From: Chloroflexota bacterium
GTDB lineage: Bacteria > Chloroflexota > UBA6077 > SHYK01
Direction: 5' to 3'
Length of the DNA stretch: 64,000 nt
Assembly (NCBI GenBank): GCA_009692845.1
Contig: SHYK01000005.1
Span: 37,975 to 101,974 of the forward strand
Shown: piece by piece, positions 62,576-64,000 of the stretch
Numbering within the stretch: position 1 is the first letter of the stretch
Layout of the letters: each line of letters opens with the position of its first letter
Notes under the pieces: generated by a model
What the model saw: only the letters and a program-made list of their open reading frames with translations
What the model was told of the DNA's origin: nothing
Database searches by the model: none
Translations under genes and position numbers: made by a program

Positions 62576-62620
62576 TGGTACCCCCGGCGCGACTCGAACG
62601 CGCGACACACGGTTTAGGAA
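62576..62620 (-). repeat. 3' half of a tRNA (probably Arg-CCU), att site of a second element
   Basis: The minus strand reads TTCCTAAACCGTGTGTCGCG then CGTTCGAGTCGCGCC and GGGGGTACCA: anticodon loop with CCT, 3' stem, T arm, acceptor and CCA. The 5' half is absent (TTTTTTGA instead). Such a fragment beginning in the anticodon loop is the far end of an element integrated in a tRNA gene. From the orientation the intact tRNA and integrase should lie beyond the right edge. Confidence 0.75.
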
Positions 62621-62965
62621 TTCAAAAAATACCGTCTGAGGGGGTCCAAACAGGGCTATTCTAGGCACAAACCGTCCCACCGTGTCCACCCGTTTCTGAC
62701 CCCGTAGAGTGTCAGTTAGAGTGTCTTTTTTCGACACACGAAAAACCGCGTGTCAGCCCTTTTCAAGCTGGCCTAGTACCACCGCCGAGGCGATCGATTC
62801 ACCACTCGACGCACCTGCCGACGAGCCGAATAGCGAACCACCGCACCGGGGCCACGGGTCACCGCGCGAGCCGTCCAGAACCACGAATGCAGCCCAGAGG
62901 GCGGGCGCATCATAATGCTGGCGATCTCGGATTCCTGTGGCCTGGTCTTTTATGGAGGATAGCTG
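62621..62965. other. Presumed end region of the second integrative element
   Basis: This stretch has no gene. It contains TATTCTAGGCACAAACCGTCCC at about 62658, close to the GGTTCTAGGCACGAAAACGG motif near attR of the first element. A repeat GAGTGTCAGTTAGAGTGTC (62706 onward) and CGACACACGAAAAACCGCGTGTC follow, plausible integrase arm sites. Confidence 0.5.
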
Positions 62966-63706
62966 ATGCACTGCTCGTCATTCCTTGCCAACAGCGTCTT
63001 CATTTCCATCAGGGCAGTTGCCTTCACTCTCTTCCTAATTCTCCCCTCGACCGCCTTCGCCCAAGATCTCATCATCGCCACGGTACCTCCCGACCTGCCC
63101 CACTACGACCGCGACGCTTTTCATGTCTGGATCGATGCAGATGGCGATTGTCAGGACACCCGAGCCGAAGTGCTCATCGAGGAGTCCCTCGCGCCGGTCA
63201 CCTTCCGCGCGTCGAATGAGTGCACGGTTGGTATGGGGGACCGGATCGACCCATACACTGAGACACCGTTGCCCCCTGACGAGGAACCGCCCGCCGGCCC
63301 GATCATGGACGAGTCAACGACGCAGCCCGCAGTGTCCGGGGTTCCTGCTGTGCTCCAAGGGATAGAGCAGCCTACCGCCCCCCCAGCGGAGCCGACTTCG
63401 CCACCTCGTCCAGCTCAACCCACCGCAGTGCCCCTCGTGCCCACCGCAGCGCCCCTCGTGCCCACCGCAGTCCCCTTCGTGCCCACCGCAGTCCCCACGA
63501 CTGCTCCGGTGGCCTCCTCCTATAACGTGGCCCCGTACATCGGACATGGTGATATTGCCAATTGCGGAGATTTCCCCAGCCAAGCCTACGCCCAAGCAGT
63601 CCTCCGGGCCGATCCGTCCGATCCGAACAAACTCGACACCGATCGAGACGGTATCGCCTGCGAGTCGCGGCCGAACCCGAAGGACCTGGTGCGGGTGCCG
63701 CGCTAG
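62966..63706 (+). CDS. Secreted Excalibur-domain protein with partial nuclease-like N-terminus
   Basis: The 246-residue protein has a signal peptide (AFTLFLILPSTAFA). Next comes YDRDAFHVWIDADGDCQDTR AEVLIEE ... DPYTE, the first half of secreted DUF1524/HNH-type nucleases. The catalytic DHxVPL half is replaced by a Pro/Thr region with 21-base repeats (VPLVPTAAPLVPTAVPFVPT). The C-terminus is an Excalibur calcium-binding domain (NCGDFPSQAYAQAVLRADPS ... DTDRDGIACE). GGAGGATAGCTG precedes the ATG. Probably exported and surface-associated; nuclease activity is unlikely as it stands. Confidence 0.8.
   Translation: MHCSSFLANSVFISIRAVAFTLFLILPSTAFAQDLIIATVPPDLPHYDRDAFHVWIDADGDCQDTRAEVLIEESLAPVTFRASNECTVGMGDRIDPYTETPLPPDEEPPAGPIMDESTTQPAVSGVPAVLQGIEQPTAPPAEPTSPPRPAQPTAVPLVPTAAPLVPTAVPFVPTAVPTTAPVASSYNVAPYIGHGDIANCGDFPSQAYAQAVLRADPSDPNKLDTDRDGIACESRPNPKDLVRVPR
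63425..63490 (+). repeat. Three 21-bp repeats coding for VPLVPTA-type units
   Basis: GTGCCCCTCGTGCCCACCGCA recurs three times with small changes, in frame with the Excalibur protein linker. Such runs change copy number easily. Confidence 0.75.
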
Positions 63707-63748
63707 AAGCTCGTCGAATCAGGAACGCGCCTGATCCGACTCCAGCGC

Positions 63749-63871
63749 CTAGCTAGCATCCCCAGAAGCCGCCACGGCCTCACTCCGACCGCAGGCAATG
63801 CACGTCCACCAGCCCCGCCGCCAGGGGTCCAGCTCGATCACCATGTGGCCGCAATGCGACGTGGAAATCAC
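63749..63871 (-). CDS. Possible 40-residue Cys-motif protein (weak)
   Basis: From GTG 63871 the frame reads ISTSHCGHMVIELDPWRRGW then WTCIACGRSEAVAASG, with CxH and CxxC that could hold one zinc ion. It is short, has no clear ribosome site, and may be cut off from a longer upstream frame. The rest of 63872-64000 shows no other gene. Confidence 0.3.
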   Translation of the reverse strand: MISTSHCGHMVIELDPWRRGWWTCIACGRSEAVAASGDAS

Positions 63872-64000
63872 CGTGAGACGGCAAGGGAACGCTTCTGGTC
63901 ACGTTACGGTGATCGCGGCATAGTGTCCGGAATAAGCTGAGGAGGCCAACACTGCGTGGCTGCGAGCCCCAATAATGGGGTGATTCACGCCTGCGTTCGT

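Overview
The window is a GC-rich bacterial chromosome segment. It looks like Chloroflexota or a close relative: many TTG and GTG starts, LysM/NlpC proteins with Pro/Thr linkers, a lipoprotein of the 'secreted repeat' type, a DUF2142 membrane protein, detached nuoD and nuoI genes, an MEP isoprenoid pathway and the DapL lysine route. The phylum call is inference; no rRNA gene is present.

Layout. 1-5.8 kb: pth (partial), mfd, a LuxR remnant and aspS. 5.8-6.05 kb: five copies of a 48-bp tandem repeat just upstream of aspS. 6.05-8.02 kb: a complete IS1595-type insertion with 25-bp inverted ends and an exact 8-bp target duplication (CAAGTTAG), carrying a transposase and an unrecognised two-gene passenger module. 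8.1-16.1 kb: CvpA-CAP fusion, hemW-like, polyprenyl synthase, miaA, dapF, dapL (frameshifted) and hflX (apparent CTG start).

16.27-29.57 kb is a 13.3-kb integrative element in a tRNA-Val gene. It is bounded by a 47-bp direct repeat of the tRNA 3' part. It encodes a tyrosine recombinase, a divergent excisionase-like HTH, small DNA-binding proteins (SWIM, RHH-like, possible OB fold, Cys-rich HTH), small membrane proteins including an RDD protein, and a TOPRIM plus P-loop replication protein. Its metabolic cargo is a GMC oxidoreductase, CoxG-like SRPBCC, VOC protein and OsmC remnant. No conjugation or capsid genes are visible.

29.6-62.5 kb is chromosomal: cell-wall hydrolase, NIL protein, amidohydrolase, GAF histidine kinase, secreted-repeat lipoprotein, a complete quaternary-amine type ABC operon, GNAT, GT9, class III cyclase, gpmA, MFS, DUF815 ATPase, ispG-ispH, peptide SBP, PPi-type PFK, nuoD, nuoI, methyltransferase, MtfA-like protease, DUF2142 protein, phospholipase D, NIPSNAP, pobA and an adenylate-forming enzyme. 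62.58-62.62 kb holds the 3' half of a tRNA (probably Arg-CCU), apparently the far att site of a second element that continues past the right edge and carries an Excalibur protein.

At least seven chromosomal genes need one-base corrections, mostly in short homopolymers, to restore full-length reading frames. This suggests consensus indel errors, or less likely real decay. Coordinates for these genes span the reconstructed frame.
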